The notes under the pieces are model-generated. The model worked only from the letters and a program-made list of their open reading frames with translations, ran no database searches and was not told the DNA's origin. A program made the position numbers and the translations under genes. Positions 8,403 through 17,427 of a stretch of DNA of 64,000 nucleotides are shown here, one piece after another. Location: the NCBI GenBank assembly GCA_963835595.1, contig CAWIGL010000002.1:2356001-2420000 (forward strand), read 5' to 3'. Source of the stretch: CAWEPK01 sp963835595 (GTDB lineage: Bacteria > Desulfobacterota > Syntrophorhabdia > Syntrophorhabdales > WCHB1-27). Position 1 is the first letter of the stretch. Every line of letters starts with the position of its first letter.

Positions 8403-8434
8403 TTGTTTAACAGATGGCTTGAATCTGTCAACAA
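8403..8434 (-). promoter_or_regulatory. Palindromic operator over a putative upstream promoter of lctP
   Basis: Arms TTGTTTAACAGAT and ATCTGTCAACAA form a near-perfect palindrome around a 7-bp centre. On the minus strand the right arm contains TTGACA (8427-8432), followed 17 bp later by AAACAAT, a possible -10. It lies about 240 bp before lctP. The arrangement suggests a transcription-factor site controlling lactate uptake; the regulator is unknown. The rest of 8165-8690 holds GC-rich hairpin sequence and no gene that I can support. Confidence 0.4.
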
Positions 8435-8692
8435 AATTCGACACGGATTTACACAAAATCAGGTATCATAAATAGACCACTTTTCGCAGACATGCGCCGT
8501 TAAAACAGTAGAAAACCTGCAAGTCAACTCATATATCAACCGAAAAGAAATATACGTCCCTTCGGGATCGCTGCCTGATGACCCCGGCAGGCAGCCGGGG
8601 AGCGCGTCCATTTCCCAGGGCTGCCCCGAGCGCGCCGGCCGCCCGGCCGCGAAAAAAATTTAAGTCTTATTAAGAATTTTTAACTTTTTTTC

Positions 8693-8722
8693 TTGACAAG
8701 GGGCTTACGCGCTCGGTAAGAT
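8693..8722 (+). promoter_or_regulatory. Sigma70-type promoter of the porin gene
   Basis: TTGACA (8693-8698), 18-bp spacer, TAAGAT (8717-8722), preceded by an AT-rich tract that could act as an UP element. It lies about 80 bp before the porin start; AAGGAGG-type sites lie between. Confidence 0.6.
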
Positions 8723-8799
8723 TAAAAAACGTTAAGAAAAGGAGGTTATGGTTTTTTGGCGGAGGTACTAGTTTCACAACAATCGACAAGGAGGGAAGC

Positions 8800-10235
8800 A
8801 TGAAAAAAGTCTTGCTGTTGGCTCTAGTATTACTTCTCGCAATACCTGCCGTAAGCTTCGCGGGCAGCGCGACGAGTAGGTGGGATCTCACAATCGGCGG
8901 CTACGTTAAGGTGGACGCAGGCTATACAAGCCAGAACATGGGTGCCGGAGGGTCGCCTGCCGGTCTCGAGGAATACTTCGCGGACCGCAACGACGCATAC
9001 GGCAACTCGAACATATCAAACAAGACCGGCACCTTCGGCATGGCCACCGGTATGACGAACCTCAACTTCCTAGTCAGGGGTCCGGACACCTGGGGCGCCA
9101 AGACGACTGCGTTCATCCAGGGCGCGTTCTACGGCCAGACGAACAACTCCGGTAACCCAGGCTCGCGGTACGGCACGTTCACCCTGACCCACGCGTATAT
9201 GGACTTCACGTGGGCCAACACGAAGTTGGTGGTAGGCCAGAACTGGCAGTCCTGGGGATTCCTGCCTTCCTACAACTTCCTCGGCATGTATGACCTGCTG
9301 CTTGCGGGCAGGGGCAAAACGGTCCCGCAGATCACGGTCACCCAGAACTTCTCGAAGAACTTCTACGCAGTCTTTGGCATCCAGGAGCCGTACAACTCCT
9401 TCGATAACATCGGTGGCTCCATGAACCTCGGCCTGGCCAACTACGGCTCGACCGCCAATAGCCCCACCCCCGGCTCCGGTGCAGTCTACACCGCCCCCGG
9501 CTCCGGCTACACCAGGGTAACGAGCCAGATCCCCGACATAGTGGGCGAGCTCGGCTACAAGTCGGACGCCTGCGGGAAGATCGGGCCTAACATGATGCAG
9601 TTCGGCGTCAGCGGCTTCTGGGGACAGGACAAGATCATGTTAGTCGATCCTTCTAGCGGCAGTAACGTCAAGAGCAACGGTTACATGAGCAACAACGTGA
9701 ACAGGTGGGCGAGCTCCTTCAAGTTCTTCCTGCCCATCATCCCGGAGAAGAACCTGAACAAGGCGGGCGCCCTCTCTCTGTCAGGCAGCATCTGGACAGG
9801 CCAGAACCTGAGCAACTTCTTCCTGGGCGCCAGGAACACCGAGCCCTTATCCCGTACAACGAAGGTACAATTTACTCCCCGAACTACGGCGTGCCCGTAA
9901 CGACCGGCGGATGGGGCCAGGTCAGCTACTACTTCACCGACAAGTTGTACTTTAACGGCCTGTTCGGCTACCTTGACAACCTGGTGAGCAGCCAGTACAA
10001 AAACGTGTACACCAGCCAGATCAAGATGAACGAGCAGTACATAGGGAACATCTTCTATGATGTGAACCCGGCCGTGAGGGTCGCCTTCGAGTATACCTAC
10101 ATCAAGACGTACTGGAACGGCTATACGACCAGCGTGGCCTCCCAGCTTACCAACTATGCTTTGGCTCCCGGCAGCGCGCTCAGCACGCAGGGCGTAGTAC
10201 AGGAAGCAAGGATCGCCTTCTTCTATTTCTTCTAA
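8800..10235 (+). CDS. Outer-membrane beta-barrel porin (DcaP-like), one frameshift as read
   Basis: Secreted outer-membrane protein of about 478 residues. The signal peptide is MKKVLLLALVLLLAIPAVSFAG, cleaved after the last few Ala residues. The mature part starts WDLTIGGYVKVDAGYTSQN and is rich in alternating aromatic strands, Gly and Asn, as in DcaP-type trimeric porins. The first frame ends early after NTEPLS; the other frame continues LIPYNEGTIYSPNYGVPVTT to RIAFFYFF with the C-terminal Phe that is the barrel-assembly signal. One missing C in the run at 9844-9846 explains the break (EPLIPYNEG). It has its own promoter and a strong terminator, so it is a monocistronic, probably abundant porin. 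Confidence 0.86.
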
Positions 10236-10269
10236 GAGGCGAGGCGGCCTGAAAAGGCGCGAAACGCGG

Positions 10270-10303
10270 CAGGGGGCCTCTTAACAAGGCCCCCTGTTTT
10301 TTT
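10270..10303 (+). terminator. Rho-independent terminator of the porin gene
   Basis: CAGGGGGCCT, short loop, AGGCCCCCTG, seven T. It lies 35 bp after the porin stop. Confidence 0.9.
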
Positions 10304-10366
10304 AAGATCGGGCCTTCCATAGTACCGTTGCTAGTGCACTCTCTCAACAATGACTTTACACACCAG

Positions 10367-10447
10367 CGTCATGCCGGACTTGATCCGGCATCCAGTCTTT
10401 TCTGGGCCTTGCGAAGTACCTGGACCCCGGCTTTCGCCGGGGTGACG
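10367..10447. repeat. Dispersed palindromic repeat (CGTCATGCCGGACTTG type)
   Basis: Two hairpins in tandem: ATGCCGGACTTGATCCGGCAT and CCCCGGCTTTCGCCGGGG, ending in GTGACG. I recognise the motif as one widespread in intergenic regions of many proteobacteria. No coding role. With the hairpins and REP unit that follow, it fills the 630-bp gap between the porin and the CoA ligase. Confidence 0.7.
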
Positions 10448-10620
10448 GCAGGCCGTATCTTTCTGACTCCATTCCATTTTTTGCAGTCTATCTGCCTGTT
10501 TTCCGCCCGGTGGCATCCCCTGGGGCAGGCGTCGTCACATTGCACAGGGCCGCTCCGGGAAGTACAATAGAGTAATAGACGGCGCTCCCGTCACAAGGAG
10601 CTATCTCCTGCGCAATAAAT

Positions 10621-10644
10621 GACCCTGCTGCAAGCAGCAGGGTC
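10621..10644. other. Perfect hairpin
   Basis: GACCCTGCTG, loop CAAG, CAGCAGGGTC: a 10-bp perfect stem with no T-tract. Role unknown. Confidence 0.5.
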
Positions 10645-10654
10645 TGCACTGAAC

Positions 10655-10729
10655 CGAGGGGGGACGACCCGCTAAAGCGGGTACCCCGGCGAGCAAAGCT
10701 CATGGAGGGGGCGCTGAGCCCCAATAATT
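10655..10729 (+). repeat. REP-like element (family 2), copy 1
   Basis: Shares GGAGGGGGCGCTGAGCCCCA and the GCGAGC-AAA-GCTC hairpin core with copies at 21042, 33399 and 33492. An extra internal hairpin (ACCCGCTAAAGCGGGT) is present here only. Confidence 0.65.
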
Positions 10730-10834
10730 GCCTGTTATAAGGTGTGCCAAAGCTCCAAGGATCATAGTCGGATGCAAAAAGCGTGGGAACGAAAGAGCGC
10801 GAAACGGCTTTTATGTGACGAGAGCATTATAGTA

Positions 10835-10856
10835 TCCCTGTAGCAAGCTACAGGGA
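10835..10856 (+). promoter_or_regulatory. Hairpin directly before the CoA-ligase start
   Basis: TCCCTGTAGC, AA, GCTACAGGGA: a 10-bp perfect stem ending 9 bases before the TTG start of the ADP-forming ligase. It includes the only AGGG that could serve as Shine-Dalgarno, so it could mask translation. Inference from position only. Confidence 0.4.
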
Positions 10857-10865
10857 ATCAACAAG

Positions 10866-12983
10866 TTGAAGGTTTCCGTGCAGTCGCAGAACCTGGAGTC
10901 CTTTTTCTCACCGTCGTCCGTCGCGGTAATCGGCGCGACCGAATCGACCGATAAGCCGGGCTACGCCATCCTTTACAACATAATCAATAGCGGGTTCAAG
11001 GGCAGAATCTACCCGGTCAACCCTGGGAAGGACCTGCTTTTAGGTCTGCCGTGCTACAAGAGCATCGACGCCGTAGACGACAAGGTCGATCTGGCCGTCA
11101 TAGCCATTCCGGCGAAGGGCGTCCCCGATACACTGGAGGCGTGCGGGAGGCACGGCGTAGGAGGCGCTGTCATCATATCGGCTGGCTTCCGCGAGACGGG
11201 CGCCGAGGGGCTCAAGGCAGAGCGCGCCATAGCGGAGATCGCCAGGAAGCACGGGATGCGCGTTCTCGGGCCGAACTGTCTGGGCATGATCGACACGTTT
11301 ACGCCTATCAACGCTACTTTCGCCGCGGGCATGCCGCCCAGGGGGAACATGGCCTTCATGTCCCAGTCCGGCGCCCTGTGCACCGCGATGCTCGACATCG
11401 CCCTGGCCGAGCGCGTGGGCTTTTCCTTCTTCGTGAGCCTAGGCAACAAGGCGGACCTGGGCGAGATCGATTTCCTCCAGGCGTGGGCAATGCCTGAAAA
11501 CGTGAAGGTGGTGCTTGCATACCTCGAAGGCATAAGCAACGGCGCCGGATTTATAAGCGTGGCCAGGGAGTTCACGAAGCAGAAGCCCATCGTGGCCATA
11601 AAAGCGGGCGTGACGAGCGGCGGCACCAGGGCGGTGAGCAGCCACACGGGCTCCCTGGCGGGCAGCGAGCGGGCCTACGAGGCAGCTTTCAAGCAGACGG
11701 GTATCATCAGGGCCGGCTCGATAGAGCAGTTGTTCGACTTCGGCGTAGCGATGGCGCGCCAGCCGCTGCCGAAAAACGGGTCGGTCGCCATAGTGACCAA
11801 CGCGGGCGGTCCGGGCATCATGGCGACGGATGCCGTCGAGAGGGCGGGTTTGAGCCTGGCCTCGCTCAGCAAGAGCACCATCGAGAGGCTGCGGGAGGCG
11901 CTCCCACCGGCCGCATCGACCCTCAACCCGGTCGATCTCCTGGGCGACGCGAACGTGGAGCGTTATAAAGCGGCGGTCAGAACGGTCCTGACCGACCCGA
12001 GCGTCGGCGCCCTCGTCGTCATGCTCGCCCCGCAGTTCTCGACGCCTATCGATGAAGTGGCCGGGGTGGTCGGAGAGGCCGGGAGGCTCAGGAAGATACC
12101 TGTCCTCGCCTGTTTCATGGGCGAGGCGTCGATCGACAAGGCGGTCAATATCCTTACCGATAACGGTGTGCCGAACTATGTCGTGCCGGAGCGGGCCATA
12201 GCCGCCCTCTCCATAATGGTCAGGCAGCGCGCCTGGCAGGAGGAGGCCCTGCCCGAGTTCGAGCGCTTCGAGGCGGACCGCGACGCAGTGGCGAAGGTCT
12301 TCGAAAAGGTGAGGGCGGAGAGGCGGCTTACCATAGGCGACGCCGAGGCGAGGGGCATCCTCCAGGCTTACGGCATACCCGTCCCCAGGTCGAAATTATG
12401 CGAGACTGCGGACGAAGCGGTCGATTGGGCCGAAGAGACCGGCTACCCCGTCGTGATGAAGATCGCATCTCCCGACATACTCCACAAGACGGATATAGGC
12501 GGGGTCAGACTCAATATAAGGACCCCCGCCGACGTGCGGGACGCCTTTGACCTTCTGACCTACCGCGCAACCCGCTACATGCCCGATGCCGACATTTGGG
12601 GCTGCAATGTGCAGCAGCAGGTGCAGGGCGGCAAAGAGGTGATAGTCGGCATGAACCGGGACCCCCAGTTCGGCCCTCTCGTCATGCTCGGGCTCGGGGG
12701 CATTTACGTGGAGGTCCTCAAGGACGTGGCCTTCCGCATCGCCCCCTTCTCGCGCCGAGAGGCCGAAGAGATGATGCGGGAGCTACGGTCATTCAATCTG
12801 CTCCTGGGGGTGCGTGGGGAGGCGCGCTCGGACCTGAAGGCGCTCGCCGATGTCCTTCTGAAGATATCGCAGATGGTGACGGACTTCGGCGAGATCGTCG
12901 AGATGGATATCAACCCCCTTACCGTTTTCGGGGAGGGGAAGGGCGCTGTAGGCATCGACATGAGACTGGTGCTAGCGGAGTGA
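10866..12983 (+). CDS. ADP-forming acetate/acyl-CoA synthetase, fused alpha and beta subunits
   Basis: Interconverts acyl-CoA + ADP + Pi with acid + CoA + ATP; in anaerobes it usually runs towards ATP. The 705 residues hold, in order, a CoA-binding Rossmann domain (SSVAVIGATESTDKPGYAIL), a succinyl-CoA-ligase-like domain with HTGSLAGSERAYEAAFKQTG near residue 260, and a C-terminal ATP-grasp domain (YPVVMKIASPDILHKTDIGG near 540) ending EIVEMDINPLTVFGEG. The frame begins at a TTG with weak AGGG behind a hairpin; a GTG 12 bases later is an alternative. A DRTGG protein follows 64 bp downstream, probably in the same operon. A second copy lies at 53922-56017. Confidence 0.93.
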   Translation: MKVSVQSQNLESFFSPSSVAVIGATESTDKPGYAILYNIINSGFKGRIYPVNPGKDLLLGLPCYKSIDAVDDKVDLAVIAIPAKGVPDTLEACGRHGVGGAVIISAGFRETGAEGLKAERAIAEIARKHGMRVLGPNCLGMIDTFTPINATFAAGMPPRGNMAFMSQSGALCTAMLDIALAERVGFSFFVSLGNKADLGEIDFLQAWAMPENVKVVLAYLEGISNGAGFISVAREFTKQKPIVAIKAGVTSGGTRAVSSHTGSLAGSERAYEAAFKQTGIIRAGSIEQLFDFGVAMARQPLPKNGSVAIVTNAGGPGIMATDAVERAGLSLASLSKSTIERLREALPPAASTLNPVDLLGDANVERYKAAVRTVLTDPSVGALVVMLAPQFSTPIDEVAGVVGEAGRLRKIPVLACFMGEASIDKAVNILTDNGVPNYVVPERAIAALSIMVRQRAWQEEALPEFERFEADRDAVAKVFEKVRAERRLTIGDAEARGILQAYGIPVPRSKLCETADEAVDWAEETGYPVVMKIASPDILHKTDIGGVRLNIRTPADVRDAFDLLTYRATRYMPDADIWGCNVQQQVQGGKEVIVGMNRDPQFGPLVMLGLGGIYVEVLKDVAFRIAPFSRREAEEMMRELRSFNLLLGVRGEARSDLKALADVLLKISQMVTDFGEIVEMDINPLTVFGEGKGAVGIDMRLVLAE

Positions 12984-13047
12984 CGCCAAAAGTGCAAGCC
13001 CGGATGCCCGGCAATGCGGCGTCTTCGGGCGAGCGGGGGAGGAAGTA

Positions 13048-14124
13048 ATGGCTGCAACTATCTATGTCGCATCGACCGAAAGGCATTCCGGCAAGACGGC
13101 GCTCTGCATCGGTCTCATACACTGGTTTCGTGAGAAGGGGCTGGCCGCCGGTTACATGAAGCCGGTCAGCTCCACGCCCCGCAGCATGGGGGGCCGCGCG
13201 GTGGACGAGGACGTGATGTTTATCAAGGCGACCCTCGGCCTGCCCGAGCCCCTCGAAGCGATGTCGCCCGTCCTTCTTACCGTGGACGCGGTGAAGGCGG
13301 CAGTCGCCGGGTCCGATATGGGGGTCTACGAAAAGCAGATCGTCGAGGCGCACCGGAGGGTAGCGGACGGCAAGGACGTAGTGGTCATGGAGGGCGGCAG
13401 CAACCTTCGCGAAGGCAGGATGATAAACCTGGGCGCGGGCCGCGTCTCGGAGCTTCTGGGCGCCCGCGCGCTGGTCGTGGTGCCTTACGTCGATACGCTT
13501 CAGATCATCGACGACCTGCTCGCAGCCAGATTCTCGATAGGGGCACCGATGATAGGGGCGGTGATAAACAGCGTCTTCCAGCACAGGATGGCGTATGCCG
13601 GCGAGAAGGTAAAGCCCTTCCTGGAAGCTCGCGGGGTGCCCGTCTTTGCGACGCTGCCTAAGGAAAGGCTGCTCCTTTCGGTGAGCGTGAGGGAGCTGCT
13701 CGAAGGGCTGGGCGGCCAGACGCTCTGCTGCGAGGACGCCCTCGACGAGCTGGTCGAGAACCTTATGGTCGGCGCGATGAACGTGGAGAGCGCCCTTACA
13801 TATTTCCGTCGCGCATCGGGCAAGGCCGTCATCACGGGGGGCGACCGGGTAGATATCCAACTGGCAGCGTTGGAGACCTCTACGCGCTGCCTGATACTCA
13901 CGGGCAACATACGGCCCGACCCGCTGATCATCGGCCTCGCGACGGAGCGCCACGTGCCGATCATACTGACGGGTTACGATACCCTCAACGCCATCCAGAC
14001 CATCGAGAACTTCTTCGGCAAGACCCGATTTCAGCAGCAGAAGAAGGTCGAATACTTCGAGGCCATGCTCGGCAAGTCGATGGATTTCGGCGGCCTGACG
14101 AAAGCTTTGGGCCTTTCCGTATAA
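13048..14124 (+). CDS. BioD-like P-loop / DRTGG-domain protein (phosphotransacetylase N-terminal type)
   Basis: Protein of 358 residues with an AAA_26/dethiobiotin-synthetase-like N terminus (IYVASTERHSGKTALCIGLI contains the P-loop S-G-K-T) and a C-terminal DRTGG-like domain (residues about 220-330: VITGGDRVDIQLAALE, then LILTGNIRPDPLII). The same architecture forms the regulatory N terminus of some phosphotransacetylases, but the catalytic acetyltransferase domain is absent. Standing next to an ADP-forming acetyl-CoA synthetase it probably senses or regulates acetyl-CoA/acetate metabolism. Exact activity unknown. AGGAAG precedes the ATG. Confidence 0.82.
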   Translation: MAATIYVASTERHSGKTALCIGLIHWFREKGLAAGYMKPVSSTPRSMGGRAVDEDVMFIKATLGLPEPLEAMSPVLLTVDAVKAAVAGSDMGVYEKQIVEAHRRVADGKDVVVMEGGSNLREGRMINLGAGRVSELLGARALVVVPYVDTLQIIDDLLAARFSIGAPMIGAVINSVFQHRMAYAGEKVKPFLEARGVPVFATLPKERLLLSVSVRELLEGLGGQTLCCEDALDELVENLMVGAMNVESALTYFRRASGKAVITGGDRVDIQLAALETSTRCLILTGNIRPDPLIIGLATERHVPIILTGYDTLNAIQTIENFFGKTRFQQQKKVEYFEAMLGKSMDFGGLTKALGLSV

Positions 14125-14242
14125 CGTGAAGGCCCGTCCGGCTTCATGCCCCGCCGCGCACCTTCCCTGGGCGCGTTTTTAAACTATTGTCCCGCCGGTG
14201 CCGTCTGCCTTATAATGATGGGATGCGAGAGAGGAGGCCGGG

Positions 14243-14876
14243 ATGAGGCTCTACGTCGTGCGGCATGGAGAGACGGAGTGGAACAAGGAAGAGATATTCC
14301 GGGGGCGGAAAGACATCCCCCTTAATGCCACGGGCATGAAGCAGGTGGGAAAGGCCGGGGGCTACTTCACGGGAAAGCCTGTCGAAAGGATCCTGTCGAG
14401 CCCCTCTGTCCAGGGCCGTGCAGACGGCGCAGGCGGTCGGCAGGGTGACGGGCGTTCCCGTAGAGGCGACCGAGCAGCTTACGGACATCAATTTCGGGGT
14501 ATGGGAGGGCAGGTCGCTCAAGGACGTGGAGGAGCATTTCGCGGCGGACCTTGCCGTCTGGAGGGCATCGCCGCAGGATCTGCGCGTGGAGGGGGGCGAG
14601 ACCCTCGCCGAGGTGCGGGAAAGGGTGTGGGGCTGCATGAAAGAGATCGGCGCGAAGCAGACGGGCGCCGTCATTATCGCTACGCACCGGGTCATCTGCA
14701 AGCTAATCGTGCTCTCATGCCTCGCCATCGACAACAGCCATTTTTGGGACATGCGGTTCGACCCGGCGTCGATCACGCTTCTTGAGGGCAAAGATAGTAG
14801 ATTCTCCCTGATTTTCGCCAACGACACGTGCCACTTGCGCGACCGTCTTTCCCCTTCGGGATACAGGGATTTTTAG
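14243..14876 (+). CDS. Histidine phosphatase (phosphoglycerate-mutase-like), one frameshift as read
   Basis: Branch-1 histidine phosphatase of about 210 residues. It begins MRLYVVRHGETEWNKEE with the catalytic RHG motif; after ILSSP the frame is lost and the other frame continues LSRAVQTAQAVGRVTGVPVE, then INFGVWEGRSLKDVEEHF and VIIATHRVICKLIV with the second catalytic His. The run of four C at 14401-14404 should be three. The substrate is not evident: alpha-ribazole phosphatase, phosphoglycerate mutase or a general phosphatase are all possible. The 3' end overlaps the convergent prmA gene by 4 bases. Confidence 0.85.
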
Positions 14877-15682
14877 GGGAGGCCGCCCCGCTTGAAGATG
14901 AAGCCGTGCCATTCTCTCATCTTGCGGTGGCCGGCAAGTACGAGGGGGGCGAAGAGGGGCGGGGCCTTGTCTGCGTACTGCGCCTCTACGCCGGACACGA
15001 CGAGGCATCCGCCCGGCGAGACCTTGCCGACGACATCGCGCGCCCGGCGCTCGAAGGTGGAGAAATCGAGGTTCGCGAGGACCACGTCGTAACGGCCTTT
15101 CACCGCGTCCATATCGGCGCACGCGAGGAGTATGCAGGGGCGGCGGTTTAAGGCGCAGCTCTTCTTCATGGCCTCCGCAGCGAGGGGGTCGTGGTCGATT
15201 GCCGCCACGCGCGAAGCTCCCAGGAGCGATGCGTTTATGGCGAGTATGCCCGACCCGGACCCGATGTCGAGCACCGTCCGGCCGTCGATATGGACGTGCT
15301 CCATCATGGCTGCCATCAGTTTTGTCGATTCGTGCCTGCCTGTGCCGAAGGCCATGCCCGGCTCGATCACGATGGTCCGCCCCTTCCTGCCGGGCCTCCT
15401 CCAGGGCGGTAGGATGGTGAGCCCGCCGATCCTGACGGGCGTGAAGTGCTTGCGCACCTCTGCCGCATAATCCTTCGGTTTTTCCTCGGTCGCGATTACG
15501 CTATGCACCTCGACGGCGGCCTCGCGCAAATACGCAAGCAGCTTGTCTAGGTCCGCCGGGTAGCACGTTATGCGCACGCCCGTCGGTTCGTCTTCGACCC
15601 AGAGGCCGCCTGCGAGCGCGTAAAACGCCTCGTCGAGGAGCTCCTCGGTCCCTCTCGCCGCGATGATGTCAACGCGCGTCAT
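14873..15682 (-). CDS. prmA: Ribosomal protein L11 methyltransferase (PrmA family)
   Basis: SAM-dependent protein methyltransferase of 269 residues expected to modify ribosomal protein L11. The C-terminal Rossmann domain shows RTVLDIGSGSGILAINASL (motif I) and AAIDHDPLAAEA (motif II); upstream are IVIEPGMAFGTGRHESTKLM and the PPW stretch, both typical of PrmA. The usual NPP-type loop reads LANLDFSTF, as in PrmA (NIL/NLL). The N-terminal substrate-binding domain is short. It is convergent with the phosphatase gene. Specificity for L11 is inferred from family. Confidence 0.88.
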   Translation of the reverse strand: MTRVDIIAARGTEELLDEAFYALAGGLWVEDEPTGVRITCYPADLDKLLAYLREAAVEVHSVIATEEKPKDYAAEVRKHFTPVRIGGLTILPPWRRPGRKGRTIVIEPGMAFGTGRHESTKLMAAMMEHVHIDGRTVLDIGSGSGILAINASLLGASRVAAIDHDPLAAEAMKKSCALNRRPCILLACADMDAVKGRYDVVLANLDFSTFERRARDVVGKVSPGGCLVVSGVEAQYADKAPPLFAPLVLAGHRKMREWHGFIFKRGGLP

Positions 15683-15815
15683 ACGATTCCCCCTGGACCC
15701 ACAGGGAGAGTATATAAAGAATGATTATGCTTTGCAAAGGGGTAGGCGTTCCCCGCTTTTACCGGCCGGGGTTCTTTGCCTGTTTCCGTGGCGGTTTTTC
15801 GGTTGCATTTTAACC

Positions 15816-15836
15816 CCTCAAGCATTATTCTTGAGG
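15816..15836 (+). other. Hairpin in tupA leader
   Basis: CCTCAAG, 7-base loop, CTTGAGG, about 35 bases before the tupA start. There is no T-tract after it. It might be a leader structure or a tungstate-regulator site; no riboswitch I know is recognisable. Confidence 0.3.
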
Positions 15837-15870
15837 ACGGAACAGATAAAACAGATAAAGAAGGTGAAAA

Positions 15871-16728
15871 ATGAACCGAAACCGACTCTTCCTCCTTTTA
15901 GCCGCCGTTGCCCTCGCAGCCTCCCTTCTCTGGACCGCACCTGGTCATGCCGCCGCCGAGAGGAACATCATCCTTGCTACGACCACCAGCACGCAGGATT
16001 CGGGCCTCCTCGACGTGCTTATTCCCGCGTTCGAAAAGAAGACGGGCTACTTCGTGAAGACCATAGCGGTCGGGTCGGGCCAGGCCATGGCTATGGGACG
16101 GAAGGGGGAGGCCGACGTGCTGCTCGTCCATTCGCCTGAGGCGGAAAAGGTCTTCATGGCGGAAGGCTTCGGCACAGGCAGGCGTCTCGTCATGCATAAC
16201 GATTTCGTCATAGTGGGACCTGCCGCAGACCGGGCCGGCATCGCGGGTATGAAATCGGCAACGGGGGCGTTCAGGAAGATTGCCGGGTCGCAGGCGCTCT
16301 TCCTGTCGAGGGGGGACAATTCCGGCACCGACGCCAAGGAAAAGGCCATCTGGAAAGCGGCCGGGATCAAGCCCGAAGGGCAGAAGTGGTATCAGGAGAC
16401 GGGCCTGGGGATGGGGCAGACGCTGAACGTGGCCTCCGAAAAGCAGGTTTACACCCTTTCCGACCGGGGCACATACCTGGCGTTGAAAAAACGGCTCGAC
16501 CTTGCCATACAGGTGGAGGGGGACAGGGGCCTCCTCAATATCTATCACGTAATAGAGGTCAACCCTGAAAAATGGCCGAAAGTGAACGCCGCAGGCGCGA
16601 AGGCCTTCGCCGCCTTCATGACTGCGCCGGAAACGCAGGCGACGATCGCCGCCTTCGGGGTCGATAAGTTCGGATCGCCGCTCTTCTTCCCGGACGCCGG
16701 GAAAAGAGAGGAGGACCTGGGGAAATAG
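15871..16728 (+). CDS. tupA: Tungstate ABC transporter, periplasmic binding protein TupA
   Basis: Solute-binding protein of 285 residues. The signal peptide (LLLAAVALAASLL, then GHAAAE) precedes the diagnostic ILATTTSTQDSGLLDVLIPA, in which the TTTSTQDSG stretch contacts the oxyanion. GDNSGTDAKEKAIWKAAGI and TLNVASEKQVYTLSDRGTYL complete the TupA pattern. AAGGTG precedes the ATG. It heads a three-gene operon; the TAG stop is followed immediately by the tupB ATG. Tungsten supply fits an anaerobe using tungsten-dependent formate dehydrogenases or aldehyde oxidoreductases. Confidence 0.94.
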   Translation: MNRNRLFLLLAAVALAASLLWTAPGHAAAERNIILATTTSTQDSGLLDVLIPAFEKKTGYFVKTIAVGSGQAMAMGRKGEADVLLVHSPEAEKVFMAEGFGTGRRLVMHNDFVIVGPAADRAGIAGMKSATGAFRKIAGSQALFLSRGDNSGTDAKEKAIWKAAGIKPEGQKWYQETGLGMGQTLNVASEKQVYTLSDRGTYLALKKRLDLAIQVEGDRGLLNIYHVIEVNPEKWPKVNAAGAKAFAAFMTAPETQATIAAFGVDKFGSPLFFPDAGKREEDLGK

Positions 16729-17427
16729 ATGGACTTGATCCTCGACGGCCTCCGCAAGGCCTTCTGGCTCCTCGTCACGATGGACCCCGAGGTCTTCGGC
16801 ATCACCCTCCTGTCGCTCAAGGTGTCGGGCATTGCGACGCTCATCAGCACCGTAGTCGGCATATCGTTTGGCGCCCTCGTGGCGCTCGCGCGTTTTCCGG
16901 GGAAACGGATAGTCGTGGGTCTCGTGAACACGGGGATGGGCCTGCCTCCGGTAGTCGTCGGTCTCTTCGTGAGCATCCTCCTCTGGCGCAGCGGCCCTTT
17001 AGGTTTTCTCGGCATGTTGTATACGCCGGCAGCTATGGTCGTCGCCCAGGCGGTGATCGCGACCCCTATCGTCATGGGCATCGCCATCGCCGCGTTGCAG
17101 CAGCTCCCTCAGAAATTGACGCTCCAGGTCCTTGCCCTCGGCGCAACGAAACCCCAGCTTGCCTGGATACTGACCAAGGAGGCCAGGCTTCCCCTCCTCG
17201 CCGCAGTAATGGCGGGCTTCGGAGGGGTCATATCGGAAGTGGGGGCCTCGATCATGGTGGGCGGCAACATCAAAGGCTATTCGCGCGTGCTGACCACTGC
17301 GACGGTGATGGAGACGGGGCGGGGGAACTTCGAGACCGCCATCGCCCTGGGCGTCATTCTCCTCTTGCTCGCCTACGCGGTCAACCTGGTGCTCACCCAC
17401 ATCCAGCAAAGGGAAAGGCCCAGATGA
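16729..17427 (+). CDS. tupB: Tungstate ABC transporter, permease TupB
   Basis: Inner-membrane permease of 232 residues with about five to six hydrophobic spans. The binding-protein-dependent EAA loop reads ALGATKPQLAWILTKEARLP near residue 140, and GFGGVISEVGASIMVGGNIK near 165 is typical of TupB/WtpB. The ATG directly abuts the tupA stop, and the last 4 bases overlap tupC, so the three genes are translationally coupled. Confidence 0.94.
   Translation: MDLILDGLRKAFWLLVTMDPEVFGITLLSLKVSGIATLISTVVGISFGALVALARFPGKRIVVGLVNTGMGLPPVVVGLFVSILLWRSGPLGFLGMLYTPAAMVVAQAVIATPIVMGIAIAALQQLPQKLTLQVLALGATKPQLAWILTKEARLPLLAAVMAGFGGVISEVGASIMVGGNIKGYSRVLTTATVMETGRGNFETAIALGVILLLLAYAVNLVLTHIQQRERPR

Noticed and set aside
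10328..10570. Open frame across the dispersed palindromic repeat
   Set aside because: Its translation is simply the repeat read through; no start signal or domain.
15683..15870. Molybdenum/tungsten cofactor riboswitch upstream of tupA
   Set aside because: The conserved Moco-motif core is not recognisable; only a simple 7-bp hairpin is present.
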